Source: Lathyrus oleraceus (Eukaryota; Streptophyta; Magnoliopsida; Fabales; Fabaceae). From it: DNA of 64,000 nt. Position numbers and translations under genes: made by a program. This document shows positions 22,140 to 33,794 of this stretch, in pieces. The notes under the pieces were generated by a model. The model saw only the letters and a list, made by a program, of their open reading frames with translations. It had not been told where the DNA came from and did no database searches. The first letter of the stretch is position 1. Every line of letters begins with the position of its first letter. The DNA lies in contig NC_066581.1 of NCBI RefSeq assembly GCF_024323335.1, positions 31,306,699 to 31,370,698 on the forward strand, written 5' to 3'.

Positions 22140-23139
22140 ATTGATGCTCCTGGAAAGAGAGATTCAAGCCTAAGTTAGTTCACTTTTGCGATTAATGCTA
22201 GCTTTATTTATTTATTTTCTTCTATCTTTTTTTCTTTCTCTCATTGTATTATTGTTATTTGTAGTTGGTTGTTGGTTCTTATTTTGCTACCGGGGTTCTC
22301 TAATTATTGGTACTCTGTGAGATATGCTATCTACTCAAGCCTGATAAAAACCATAGGATTAAGATGGTGGTTGTGTAGTAGAGGCTCGTAAGGAGCCTTC
22401 CTTGTTGAAACGATACGAAGACCCCACCTAGAGTAAATTCTCTTGGAGATGTTATTGTCCGATGAGCCGTTACGACGATAATATTTTCAAGTTTGATCGA
22501 TGACTCTAGGTTCCTTTTAATCTGTTCAATCTATGGTGGTTATGTAGTATGAACCTATGAGACCTCGGACTCGTTAGGTTGATATAAGAGCCCCAATCAG
22601 ATGAGATCCCTTGGAAGTATTGTTGTCTTCTACGGTAATATTTCCAACCTCAATCTATGACTCTGAGAATCTTTTTAGAACCTAAAATTTGATGATTGTG
22701 TAGTATTGGACCACAAGGAGTCTTCCTTGTTGGAACAATACGAAGACCACCTAGACGAGATCATTTTGCGGGTATTAATTTCCGACGAGCCTTCGTCATG
22801 ATGGTGATATTCTCAAGAGGGGTCCATTTCTCTAGGAACTTACCAACTGAATAGCCTAACTGTGGGTTTTCATTAATCAGAGATACCTATTGGCATGACC
22901 AACCTATGAACTTGCTTATACTTGTGATCCTGAGCATTTCATTGCATTTTTTATGCATATCAAAAAAATCATGCATTTGCATTTCATCAGCATGCATGCA
23001 TATCATTTTCCAAAATAAAAACAAAAATATTATACACATTCTACCCTTTCATTCAGAAAAATTGACTACTCGACACCAGTACGAGACGTGCCGAAACTAT
23101 AAAATAACGCTCTAACAAGTTGAGGCCAACCATGTTATA
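22140..23139 (+). other. Leader of element E with a 160-170-bp tandem repeat (3 units)
   Basis: There is no coding region. Units begin TGGTGGTTGTGTAGTAGAGG (about 22364), TGGTGGTTATGTAGTATGAA (about 22532) and TGATTGTGTAGTATTGGACC (about 22692). Each continues with a GTTGAAACGATACGAAGACC-like block and a GACGAGCC-like block, and the last copy ends about 22850. Confidence 0.8.
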
Positions 23140-23765
23140 ATGAGAATATACATCGACTCTATGCAGGCAAAGATGGATCGTTTACTTGAGATTATGCTAG
23201 CTCTAACCCAAAAGGAAAAGAAAGCTGAAACTAATGCTGAAGCCAAAAGAGTTGATGCTTAGTTTGGTTCGTTGTCGCTTAACATTCCTGGAGTAACCAA
23301 CCTCGAAGGTAATTTTGTTTATCCTAAAGGAGGCCCTATCCTTATTCCTGTATCGGTGGTCAATGTAGACCCATTGGACATTCTTCCACATCTGCTCGGC
23401 ATTGATCTATGACTTATGATAAAGATAAATATGATGCTTTCTTCATGCCACAACCCACAAGGCCCGTTGTTGGAGTTCTCCTAGACCCAGCTGTTAAGAG
23501 ACTCCATGATTTGGAAGAGAAATTCAAGTCTTTGGAGGTTCACACTACTCTCAGCTTGGACGCTGTTGATATGTTCCTAGTGCCAGGACTAGTGTTTCTC
23601 CAGAAATTCAAAGTTCTAGATTTTGACAAGTACTAATGGATCAGTTGCCCGAGAACTCACGTCAGAGATTATTGTCACAAGATGGCATCCCACATCAATA
23701 ATGATCAACTCTTGATTCATTATTTCCAAGATAGCCTCAATGGGACACCCTTTGAGTGATATATG
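23140..23765 (+). pseudogene. gag: Tat-type gag fragment of element E
   Basis: The Met at 23140 starts a coiled-coil-like N-terminus (SMQAKMDRLLEIM). A stop at about 23260 and a frame change near 23410 follow. The frame from 23409 carries a heptad stretch (HDLEEKFKSLEV), then FKVLDFDKY, which matches the FKVPDFEKYKG signature of Ogre gag. A further frame change leads to NNDQLLIHYFQDSL just before the interruption at 23766. The gag is therefore broken at least three times and truncated inside the capsid domain. The same HYFQDSL motif is present in gag of A and B, which supports the assignment. Confidence 0.78.
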
Positions 23766-24037
23766 TGTCATACCCCAAAATTTTCCCTACTTTTTTTTAT
23801 TCAATTCGCCTAGCTTATGGTTTGTTCATTTGCATAATTTGTTTCTATTTGATCATGCATTCATCAACATTTGCATATCATAAAGAATTTATGCCAAATG
23901 TTTGATGATAATAAATTTAATTGGTTTAAGTGGATTTTTTAGGTGGATATTATTTGGTAATTATTCGGGTTTATTTCCAGTATTACTTGTGGTGGGTGTT
24001 AATTCTATATATTTGTGATTGGCAGTAATTTTGGTAA
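23766..24037 (+). mobile_element. LTR fragment G, first 272 bp
   Basis: It starts TGTCATACCCCAAAATTTTC, the same opening as LTR D (58321), inside the gag of E. It is cut at 24037 by the start of LTR H. Nothing but the left end remains. Confidence 0.68.
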
Positions 24038-24885
24038 TGTAACACCCCAATTTTGACCCTAAGTTCTCTCAAGCTATCTCATCATATGCATTCACTTTGG
24101 GATCACACTTTGGCATACTCCTTACCCCTCATTCATTCGGTTTGCATGAGGAGAGATCACCAAACACATTTGGTTGTATGATACTTTGTTTTTCATTATT
24201 TACTAACCGAAATGCCAAAAATATGTCAATGTATAGTTTACTTCTTTTGTTTCATTTAATCTCTTTATTTTTTTAATTCATATTAATTTCATTGTTAATC
24301 CAACAAATATGGGACTTTCACCAAAAATAGTTAAATACTTTCCTCTTTCATTTTCTGAATTAAAACTATTTTTTGGATTAATTTTGATATTTTTCGTGAA
24401 TTATTTATTTTTGTGCATATTTTTAATTATTTAAAAATACTTATGACTTTTCAAAAATCATGAAATTTTTTGTCTAAGATCCTTTGACCTTGTTTGATCT
24501 AGGATAAATCTCTTGACTATTTATTTGGTGTTTTGAAGAGATTTTAGATTTTGACCAAATTAAATTGAATTAAAATGCATTTTTAATTTGATTTTTAATT
24601 GATTAATTGTGTAAAAATTATGTTGGGCCATTTTTATTGACTTGTGATGTTTAATTATGTGTTTGGGTCTTGGTCAAGGTTGATTTGACTTTTGTTTAGT
24701 TAAAATCATTGAATTTAGGGGATTGATGACATGTACATTTCATCTCCCAAAATGAATGAATGATTTTAATTTGATAAAATTCCTCCCATGACCAATTTGT
24801 GTTCTCTCATCTCCCTTCCCTCTTCATCTTCAATCCCATTATTTACCATCCTTTCTATTGACCAATGAAATCTCCAAATCCTAAG
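24038..24885 (+). mobile_element. Ogre-type LTR fragment H, first 848 bp
   Basis: It starts TGTAACACCCCAATTTTG and follows the first part of the A 3' LTR (read on the minus strand from 29588) block by block: CTCATCATATGCATT, CCTTACCCCTCATTCATT and GATTTTAATTTGATAAAA. It ends where the 3' end of the A LTR begins on the opposite strand, so the two LTRs are arranged head to head. Confidence 0.82.
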
Positions 24886-27800
24886 TGTAGCGGTAAATTC
24901 ATGACCATCAAGCTATGGATAAGCTAGACGTCAATAAAACCGGAGTCACCACCGCGCTTTTAATGTTTCCAAGGGAAAAGGGAAAAGTACGAAGAAAACC
25001 CAAAAGATAAGAAGTTTTCAAATTAAAACTAATAAAATGCCAGAGATTACAGGTAAGGGGGTTGGTTACACAGAGGGAAGGTGTTAGCACCCAAAGTGTC
25101 ATAGGTACTCCTAGGGAGCCCTTTCTTGTGTGCATATGTGTTTTTGTACAAAACGATGTTTGCAATAAATAGAGTGGAGGGATGAGAAAAGAATTTACTA
25201 ATTATATTTTTGTGTTTAACAAGACCTTCGGACTTGTGCCTACGTACCAACATAAAATGAGGGATCAAAATCTCGTAGTTCGTGGTAACAATTTCAAAGT
25301 GAGTACATTGCTTTTAACAAAAATTTGAGTTTAACAAGGCACAGAAGGCCCAAAAAGGTTTGAATGAGTGTTAGTTCTTTTTGTCTTTTGAAATTTTTAG
25401 TCAAGTATAGTTAAGTTTATTTTACAAGTTTGATTAAGAAAAGGGTTTAAAAATGCAATGGCATAAGGCCAAAGTTTCTAATTTGCAAAATGATATAAGT
25501 TTAGAAAATAAACACAAGCAAAGAAGATTTTAAAAACGGGGGAGAGATTTGAAATTAAATAAATGGGGAGGAGATGAAGGGACTAATGCTAAGCACAAAT
25601 TTAAAAGTTATGAGTTGAAAAGATCTAACCAATGGGTTGCAATCCAATAGACAAGAATGTCATATAGAAACCCAAATTCCCTTGGACTTTAGAATCAAGC
25701 AAAACCAATACACAAATAGAAAGATGAAGAGCAAGGCATCAAATAAAAGATAGTCACATCCAAGCTTAGCAACTTCACGATCTTCTTCAAAAGTTTCCCA
25801 TGCATCAGATGAACTCAAAGATAGGCACTAGGCACAGGTTAAAAGTAACAGCTTCAATCAGACCATGTAGCATATGAACTCTAATGGGATTACAATACTT
25901 ACTTCAAATGAAATTTCAAATCACAAGCACTTTGTTTCATGAAAGTTGGCATTGGTCAAGTCCTTTGCATATGGAGTGTTGCCTAATTCTAAGTCCAATT
26001 GTCTCAGATCAAACCAACAGTCCACACAAAATGTTTTTTAGGGTTTTTGTTGTTATTATGTACATTAAGGTCAAAAGACCACAAATTCAAACAAGTGTAA
26101 ACAATCACAAAATAATCACAAGATATGCCTCAAATGAGCAAAGTGAAAATGACATTAAAGTAAACAAGTTAAATGGTATGAATAATGGAAAAATGAATAA
26201 AGGCTCAAAATTAAAGTGCATAAAAGTAAATGGCTTGAAATTAAATGTTAGTTGTTAGTTGATTAGAAGTTAGTATTGCTTTTGCTTTTATTTTGTTTAA
26301 GTAATTCTTTGGAGAACACTCAACCCACTTGTCACAAGCATGGATCCTTGGACCAAGACATCTTCCAAATGAAGGAAAAAAAAGGCCAAGTTTCGGCACA
26401 ATACCATGAAAGAGGGGAGACTTACAATCTCACTTACTATAATTCTATGCCTTTTTGTTTCATAAATTTAGCGCTATGTTAAGCAATCGTAATTGGACTT
26501 ATGTAGAAGTCACAACTATTTGAGGCCGGGCAATAGAAATTTTAGGGTTAATGCATGTTAGAGACATGGTATTATGAACCATGCTCCTAAAACATACCAC
26601 ACTTAAAAAGAATATGCAAAACGGTGGACCTAATCTCATCCACACTCATGTTGATTTTACAATTAACTAGCCTTAGGATATGGAGATATCATAGGTCCAT
26701 GAAATGAATGAGAAGAGAATGGGATCAAGGTGAAGGAGGAGAGGAAATAGAATCAACATAAATTGGTCAAAGGAGGACTTTTATCAAATTAAAATCATTC
26801 ATTCATTTTGGGAGATGAAATGTACATTTCATCAATCCCCTAAATCCAATGATTTTAACTCAAAAAAGTCAAATCAACCTTGACCAAGGCCCAACAACAT
26901 AAGTTAAACTCAACAAGTCAATATCAAATGCCTAACACAATTTAATTTGCAATTAAACAAATAAAAACAATTAAATAATACGTTAAATTAAATTATGGTT
27001 TGTCAAATTCCTAAAACCTCATCAAAACACCAAAGAAATGACCATGAGATTTATCATAGGTCAAACAAGGTCAAAGGACCTTGGAGAAAATTTTTCATAA
27101 CTTTTGGAAACATAAAAGTATTTTTAAATAAATAAAAATATTCACAAAATCAATTAAATCATGAAAAAGATTAATAATGATCCAAAAAATAATTTTAATT
27201 CATAAAATGAAAGAGGAATTTATTTAAAATTTTTTTATGAAACTCTCATATTTTTTGGATCAATATTAAAGTTAATATGAATTAATGAAAATAAACCAAA
27301 TAAAAGGAAAAATCAGAAAATAGAAAAAACGTGGACCACTTGATCTCCCTCATTAATTGAGGTGGCAGATCAAGTGGCTGCTAGCGCGCATTCCACCATA
27401 GTCACAAATCAAAGCGTAACACAAGTGGTAATCCAAACCAACACGTGTGATTAAAACAATTCAAATGGATCATGTGGTTCTGATGAGTGCCAACACATCA
27501 CCGGAGCCAAAGCTCCGGTCTCCTTCTCCGGTGAGCTTCACTGGACTGGTTCACTCACAACTATCAGTAAAATTAAAATTAAGGACATGAATTTAAAGTA
27601 AAAATGCCTCTAAGCTCGAATCTGACCTCAATTTATCATAACTCCAAGTATATTGAGGGATACAAGGAGTTGAAATTTGAGGTGCACGATCTGAGTTGCT
27701 TCGATTTGACCTCAAAGCAACTCAATCTTGTTGCTTACATTGGTAGGACTTCAGACAACCAAGGATCCAAGAGAATTATATAGAATTGAGTGAGAATCGA

Positions 27801-29588
27801 AGAGATGAAATTTTTTGGAAAATACCTTCAATGCAAGTCTGTGCTCGATTGATCTTGCTCTTGATCTTGTTCAGGACACTTGAAGGAGTAGAATTGAATG
27901 GATGAAAAGCTCAGGACTCTTGGAGTTTCGAATCTCAAGACAATGAGATTCAAACTCAATTTCCAATGGAAATTATCAAGGTTATCCTTTTAAATGATAG
28001 GGTTTAAAGGTATGGATTCAAAGCTGGCGTGCAGGGTCCTGAATTTTGATGCATAGAGCTTCTATTTATAGCCAAATGGTTTGATATTTGCACACTTGAA
28101 AATGAAATCCAAAAATAGAAATGTACATTGCATGGGTGCATGGGCGTGTACAGGCCCATGAAATCACTTCTTATGATCCACAATTGAGTATAAGCAATGC
28201 TGAGATCATGTTGGAATGCTAGGCAATGGTCTGTGGAAGTTTCAAGTTCAATCTTGCCAAATGATGATCCAATATTCAAGCCATGTGCATCCCATTCAAA
28301 TCTTGTCCAAAATGGATGACATTGGCCTTTTGAGAAAGGTTAGATCAAGAGGAACAACTTTCATGTTGAACACTTTTTCATTTGAAGCTTGGATCATGAT
28401 GAATTTTGAGGTGGAAGTTGGGAAAATCAAATATGTCAACAATTTTTCATAAGGTCAAGCCATATGTTCACTTATTCCACCTTGGCTAACTTTTTGTGTG
28501 AGCTCCAAATGAAAAATGTTCGTTCATAAAAGTTGTAGCTATCTCCAATTAATTCAAAATAGTCATAAATGTGACCTCATTTGGATTTAATATGAAGGAG
28601 CTATGCATTTTTGAAGTTGAGGAAAATCACTTGTTCAATGGCATTGGTCCAAAATGACCTATAATGTATCCTCATATCACATGCACATAAAAGTTGAATT
28701 TGGTCTTCCTCCAAAGATAAAAGTTGAAGTAGAAACCTTGAATTTGATTGTGCAACTTGGAAATATTTCATCTCATAAAAATTGAGCAAGTTATTGTCTT
28801 GGGAAGTTGAACTCCAAATTAGGGTTTAGACAAAATGACCTATAATCTTTCACCATAAAAAATGACTTTCCAAGAAAAACTAGATCTAGACCTCAACATG
28901 AAAGTTGTTTGTAATGTCATTTAGAGTAACGTTTCTCTTTGAATAATTTTCATATGATAAATATTGTAGGAGATAGGGTCTAGGGAACCCCAATTTTTAT
29001 CAGATGAATTCCTTTGGTCAACCACCATGAACCAACTTGCTAGCTTGCAATTCTCTTGACTTTTGGGACCCATGGAGGATCATATATGCATAATATGATG
29101 AAATTTGAAGTATCCCTTGAATTATTTGATCAATTGTAGATGAAGCTTGTCGAAGAAGTTACACAAGATACCCAGATGAACTAGGGCTTCCAAGGAAAAC
29201 CAATTCCAAACTCTTGAAGATTTCTTGATCAAAATAACATGTGAAGCTCATGGGGATCCATATATGATGTCTAGAGCCATAGTAAACCATTTATTGATTG
29301 AGCTCATTGCAATGAGGGTCTTAAACCCTAGATATGAGCTTGATGAATCAAAGGTGAGCACATGCCCTACCTACAAAAGACTTAGTGCATACAAAGACAT
29401 ATTTTTGGTATTTTGGTTAGTAAAGAATGATAAAATACAAAGTATGATACAATCACATGATCTTGGTGATCTCTCCCAATGCAAACCCAATGAATGAGGG
29501 GTAAGGAGGATGCCAAGATGTGATGCCAATGCCAATGCATATGATGAGATAGCATGAGGGATCTTAGGGTCAAAATTAGGGTCTTACA
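24886..29588 (-). mobile_element. 3' LTR of Ogre A
   Basis: The LTR is 4703 bp, with TGTAAGACCCTAATTTTG at 29588 (minus strand) and CCGCTACA at 24886. It is followed on the 5' side by AATAGGGGCAGC, a polypurine-like tract, which identifies it as the 3' LTR. The CTAAG at 24881-24885 is the candidate target duplication. The shadow frames inside it are short and carry no domain. Confidence 0.87.
28062..28070 (-). promoter_or_regulatory. Putative TATA box of the A 3' LTR
   Basis: TATAAATAG on the minus strand lies about 1.5 kb into the LTR, matching the position and sequence in related LTRs. Confidence 0.5.
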
Positions 29589-30241
29589 GCTGCCCCTATT
29601 TAAGGATATTCTAACTGAGGAGATGAAGGTTAAAATCTTCGCGTCGACTCAGTAGAATGGGCTTAAATAACAACATATAGAAACAAATTTTGGTCCCTAA
29701 GAGACCTCATGATGCATATGATATGAATGTTAAAATAAATCTCTGTGGGGGAATATGGCAAGAAAGAAAAGAAGATGGAGAAACTGAAAATCCACAGGAG
29801 TATAATGCATTCCATAGGCAAAACTCATTGGGAGACAAAGACTCTGGGGGGATAAAAAGGGTTGTGCGTAGGCCATACTACAACTTAAAACTGCTGGGGG
29901 GACTAGAGGGATTCCATGAAAATAAATTAATGGAAAGACTCAATCGGGGAGAGAAGGACATCTGCGGGGGAAGCGAGTAGATCAAAATAAAGCTGAATTG
30001 CTCGAGCCAAGCAGAAAAACGATGATTTCACTAACGAAATGCACACTCAAACTTAACAGGGGAAGAAACGATCTTCAACACAGGAGGAGCAGAAGTCTAT
30101 TATCCATTACCGATTATTGTGTAAGGGATAACAAAAATCTGACAGGGAGGACATCCGTTATCGATTAGGGTAAACATATCAAGGATGACTCACTGAGGGA
30201 AACCAGGAGGTGTATTCGTTACCAGTTACTCGGTAAGAATA
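29589..30241 (-). other. 3' untranslated region of Ogre A with PPT and short repeats
   Basis: No gene is present. The PPT-like AATAGGGGCAGC (29589-29600 read on the minus strand) abuts the LTR. From about 30090 a degenerate repeat of roughly 60 bp is seen, with TCCATTACCGATTATT, TCCGTTATCGATTAGG and TTCGTTACCAGTTACT as corresponding blocks, plus recurring G-rich runs. S2 interrupts the region at 30242. Confidence 0.65.
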
Positions 30242-31423
30242 TGTTGATTCTAAGTGTTGGCAGCAATTTTGGTAAAACAAAGAGTGTTCACAAGATGTCA
30301 TGTGTGATGTCTTAACATGAGATATCCTATGTACCTGCTGGAGTTCAAGAACATGTGCATGAAGGATTGTTTCAGAATGCCACATACAATGACAAGGCTT
30401 CTGATATTGGATGTACCTGCTGGAGCTTAAATGAAAGACATGTTCATGCAAGATTATTTCAGATGACATACACAATGTCATGACATTTGATATGGCTGTA
30501 CCTGCTGGAAGTTATAAACGGAATTATTGGATTATGCAGGATTTTTCCAGGATGTCAGACCCGATGTCATGACATCCTGTACACAGAACATTCAGTATGA
30601 ATGTCTGGTGTTTTGTGATTGCACAATTAATGGCAATCTTTGGATGATTGAAGATATGGCTAGCTGGCGCATTCAATCATGGATTACAACCAGATCTACT
30701 TATTTTCCAAGGAGATCTATACAGCTGTTATAAAAAGATTTGATTGGAAAATAGATTTAGGGTTTTCAAGATGTCCAAGCCCAACTGAAAGCTTCTATAA
30801 AAGGGGACTTAGAAAACCTGTTTGTACACACAACCAAGACTAAGCGAAATACAGAGAGAGAGCTAGGGTTTGTGTCTGTTTAGTCGTAAGACTTGTAGGT
30901 CATTCAAGTCATCCATTGTTGATTGAATTGGACTGATTTGTGGTTGTAATTTGTCACTCTAAAGCTGTTAAGCAAGAGTGTGTGTCTTCGTGATCAAAGC
31001 TTTGAAGCAAGATCAAGAGTGTGTCTTCTTGATTGAAACTATGAATTAAAATCAAGAGTGTGTAATTGAAAAGTATTTTCTTTTCACAAGGGATTGTTGT
31101 TTAAAATCACTGGTGTGTGATTGTAAGGGAAATGAGTGGGTTCTCATATCTAAGAGTGCTTAGGTAGAAGTTGCACGGGTAGAGATTAGGTGAGAAAGAC
31201 TGTAACTTGTTGAAGTGTACAGAGAGTCTTTGAACTAATTCTATTTTAGTGATTTTCCTTCCTGGCTTGGTAGCCCCCAGACGTAGGTGAGTTGCATCGA
31301 ATTGGGTTAACAATTGCTTGTGTTATTTGCTTTACCATTCAGTTTATCTTATCCATTGTGTGTTAGCAGATATCAGTGTCGTAACATTACCTTCGACATC
31401 TTATATCTGATACCAGAATTTCA
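30242..31423 (+). mobile_element. 5' LTR of Sirevirus S2
   Basis: This 1182-bp LTR begins TGTTGATTCTAAG and ends CCAGAATTTCA, followed after two bases by the PBS. The U3 repeats and palindromes of S1 are present with minor changes. Confidence 0.93.
30796..30803 (+). promoter_or_regulatory. Putative TATA box of the S2 LTR
   Basis: TATAAAAG sits at the position equivalent to 10340 in the S1 LTR. Confidence 0.6.
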
Positions 31424-31425
31424 AT

Positions 31426-31437
31426 TGGTATCAGAGC
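31426..31437 (+). promoter_or_regulatory. Primer-binding site of S2 (initiator tRNA-Met type)
   Basis: TGGTATCAGAGC is complementary to the 3' end of plant initiator tRNA-Met, the standard primer of copia elements, two bases after the LTR. Confidence 0.92.
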
Positions 31438-31490
31438 AGGAATCCTGCTCTGGTTCTTGGTGAGATCTAGGGGCAATACTTTCTGGTATA

Positions 31491-32356
31491 ATGGAGAGAG
31501 ATGGAGGATCTGTTCATAGGCCACCAATTTTGCATGGTTCTAACTATGACTATTGGAAACCTCGAATGGTAGCGTTTCTAAAATCCCTTGATAACAAGGC
31601 TTGGAAAGTTGTGCTAACAGGATGGGTGCATCCTGTCATTACTAAAGAAGGATAAGGCACCACTGAGAAGAAGCCTGAAGAACAATGGTCCAAGGATGAG
31701 GATGATCTTGCTCTTGGAAACTCTAAAGCCTTGAATGCAATATTCAATGGGGTAGACAAGAATATTTTCAGGCTGGTAAATAACTGTAAAGTGGCCAAAG
31801 ATGCTTGGAACATTCTCAAGACCATTCATGAAGGCACCTCTAGGGTAAAGATGTCTAGACTTCAGCTGCTCACCTCCAACTTTGAAAACTTAAGGATGAA
31901 AGAAGATGAAAACATTCATGAATTTCACATGAGTATCCTTGAGATTGCTAATGCTTCAGGAGCCCTGGGAGAGAAGATGACAGATGAAAAGTTGGTAAGA
32001 AAAATACTCAGGTCACTCCCTAAGAGATTTGGAATGAAGGTGACTGCCATAGAAGAGTTTCAAAACATATCCAACATGAGGGTAGATGAGCTAATTGGTT
32101 CCCTCCAAACCTTTGAGTTGGGATTAAATGATGGTGTTGAAAGGAAAACAAAGAGCATTGCCTTTATGTCAAATACAGAAGAGGGTGAGAGTCAGGAGGA
32201 TGATGAAGATCTGGTCAATGAAGTAGCAATGTTGGGAAGGCAGTTCAATAAACTATTGAAAAAGATGGATGTAAGATCAAGGGCAAATGTCAAGAACATC
32301 TCATCTAACATCAGTAAATCCAACAATACTGGAAGAAGAGCAAGATCAGATGAGAA
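31491..32356 (+). pseudogene. gag: Sirevirus gag, N-terminal part (copia-type gag)
   Basis: The Met at 31491 follows the PBS at a normal leader distance. The frame runs to 32356 with one TAA at 31653-31655. It starts with the short N-terminal gag domain (HGSNYDYWKPRM) and continues with the UBN2-type capsid domain (AKDAWNILKTIHEGT, then LQLLTSNFENLRM), ending in a linker before the zinc knuckle. It is nearly identical to S1 over the shared part. Truncation occurs just before the knuckle: S1 continues with the Lys-rich KPKEGKEVK and CCHC, whereas S2 passes into a 24-base filler and then Ogre A. Confidence 0.87.
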
Positions 32357-32380
32357 CTACTATCAGAACTACTATCCTTA
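32357..32380. other. Filler sequence at the S2/Ogre A junction
   Basis: Twenty-four bases between S2 gag and the Ogre A protease match neither element. They consist of a near-perfect 12-base direct repeat (AGAACTACTATC twice, the first copy overlapping the end of S2). It looks like filler made during repair of a break. Confidence 0.6.
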
Positions 32381-33794
32381 ACAACCTTTTGCGCGTCTTT
32401 GAAAGAGGACATAGGTGCCCCAACTCTCTTTTCTTCTACAATATATAGAGCTTGGAATGGAGTTTCAATCTCATCCTCACATTATACATAAGAGAAAGAC
32501 GACATGTGGCTTACCAAGAAAGCCTTTTCCCCATCGACGATAACCAGCTTTCCATTCTTGACAAACTTTAATTTTTGGTGCAAAGTTGACGTAACTGCTC
32601 CCGCCTCATGTATCCATGGCATTCCTAACAAGCAGCTATAGGCCGGGTGGATATCCATTACTTGGAAAGTAATTTGAAAATCACTCGGACCTATCTTCAT
32701 AGGAAGGTCCACTTCATCGATCACAGTTTTGCAAGAACCATCCAAAGCTTTGACGATCATGCCATTATACCTCATTGGAGCTCCTTGATACGACAATCTT
32801 GACAGAGAAGACTTTGGGAGTACGTTCAAAGAAGAACCGGTATCAACCAACACATTTGACAGAGCATCTTACTTGCAGTTCATTAAAATGTGCAACGCTA
32901 GATTGTGGTTTCTACCTTCCTCAGGAAGTTTCTTATCACAGAAGCTCAAATTGTTGTAGGAAGTGATGTTAGTCACAATATGATCAAACTGATCCACTAT
33001 AACATCATGCTCAGAGTTCATAAGAAGAGACAACACCGAAATCTTGGAAGGAGTTTGGAGCAGCTGCTCTACCATATTGAATTCACTTTTCTTGATCAAA
33101 CGGAGTACCTCATCATCATCACTAGACTTCAAACCACTGGATTCACCAGACTGACACTTTGGAGCGCTAGTTGGATCAACTGCAGGTACTTCCACCTTCT
33201 TACCAACTGAACAATCTTCTACATTCTTTGGGAACACCGGCCCAAAAACTCGACCACTACGGGTCACGTTCGTAACATCAGCTATGCTCATAACAGAGCT
33301 AGTAGTAGGCAAAGGAACCTCTTAGCCATTCTCTAACATGGTTGCATTATACTGATACGGAACAACCTTATCGGATGCATACGAGACTGGACCCGCTAAC
33401 CGTATTACCAACAAGGATATTGATCTGTTGCTGACATTGTTACTGCTGCTACTGTCAAATTGAATCACCACTCTCTCTGGTGTCTTGAACACTAGAACTA
33501 TGACATTCACATCATCACCTAAGTGACGGGACTGGAGAATCTGAATAATACCCTCATCCATCAACCTTTGGATGTCTCTCTTCACAACCATAAAACCTCG
33601 GGAATTGACACTGCAAATTGCACAACCATCATGGTCATGCTCACAATCACTTACCAAATAGATATCCTTGTGCCTCGTCACCAAGGACCTTCTAATGAAG
33701 CGAACATCAAATACCTTGAACTCCCCAGGACAGCCATCCACCATATTGACGGAAGAGTTACCATGAGTAGGAAGTGGATTAACTTTGACATTAG
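32381..33794 (-). pseudogene. gag-pro: Ogre A: gag C-terminal region and aspartic protease
   Basis: On the minus strand the frame enters at 33794 in the phase left at 57326, as expected if B simply interrupts it. The gag C-terminal part (GECPGEFKVFDV-like motif near 33730, here DGCPGEFKVFDV) runs to a TAA near 33323. A second segment rich in acidic residues runs to a TAA near 32870. The gypsy-type protease follows, with catalytic Asp-Thr-Gly-Ser-Ser near 32850, the flap region and CLLGMPWIHEAGAV near 32620. A stop near 32480 separates a short tail ending in KDAQKVV at the S2 junction. RT, RNase H and integrase should follow and are missing. Confidence 0.82.
33790..33794. repeat. Target site duplication ATTAG, left copy (Ogre B)
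   Basis: ATTAG abuts the TGTAGCGG terminus of B. The other copy is at 57321-57325, directly after the other terminus. Removing B and one copy leaves the gag frame of A continuous. Confidence 0.93.

Larger units (their letters stand above)
19366..23765 (+). mobile_element. Tat-lineage (Ogre-related) gypsy element E, 5' part
   Basis: The segment contains a 5' LTR, a primer-binding site, a repeat-rich leader and the beginning of gag, all on the + strand. It interrupts copia F at its left end and is itself interrupted at 23766 by LTR G. The start TATCATACCCC is probably a mutated TGTCATACCCC, as seen in D and G. Confidence 0.75.
30242..32356 (+). mobile_element. Sirevirus S2, 5' part only
   Basis: A complete 5' LTR, PBS and first part of gag are present on the + strand, and then the element stops abruptly at 32356 within gag. 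It is a close relative of S1 and shows what the S1 copy lost at its left end. It sits inside Ogre A, between the 3' untranslated region and the protease. Confidence 0.88.

Noticed and set aside
19366..24885. Possible CRISPR-like or clustered spacer array because of several regular repeats
   Set aside because: The repeats are diverged tandem units without unique spacers, in a plant nuclear LTR.
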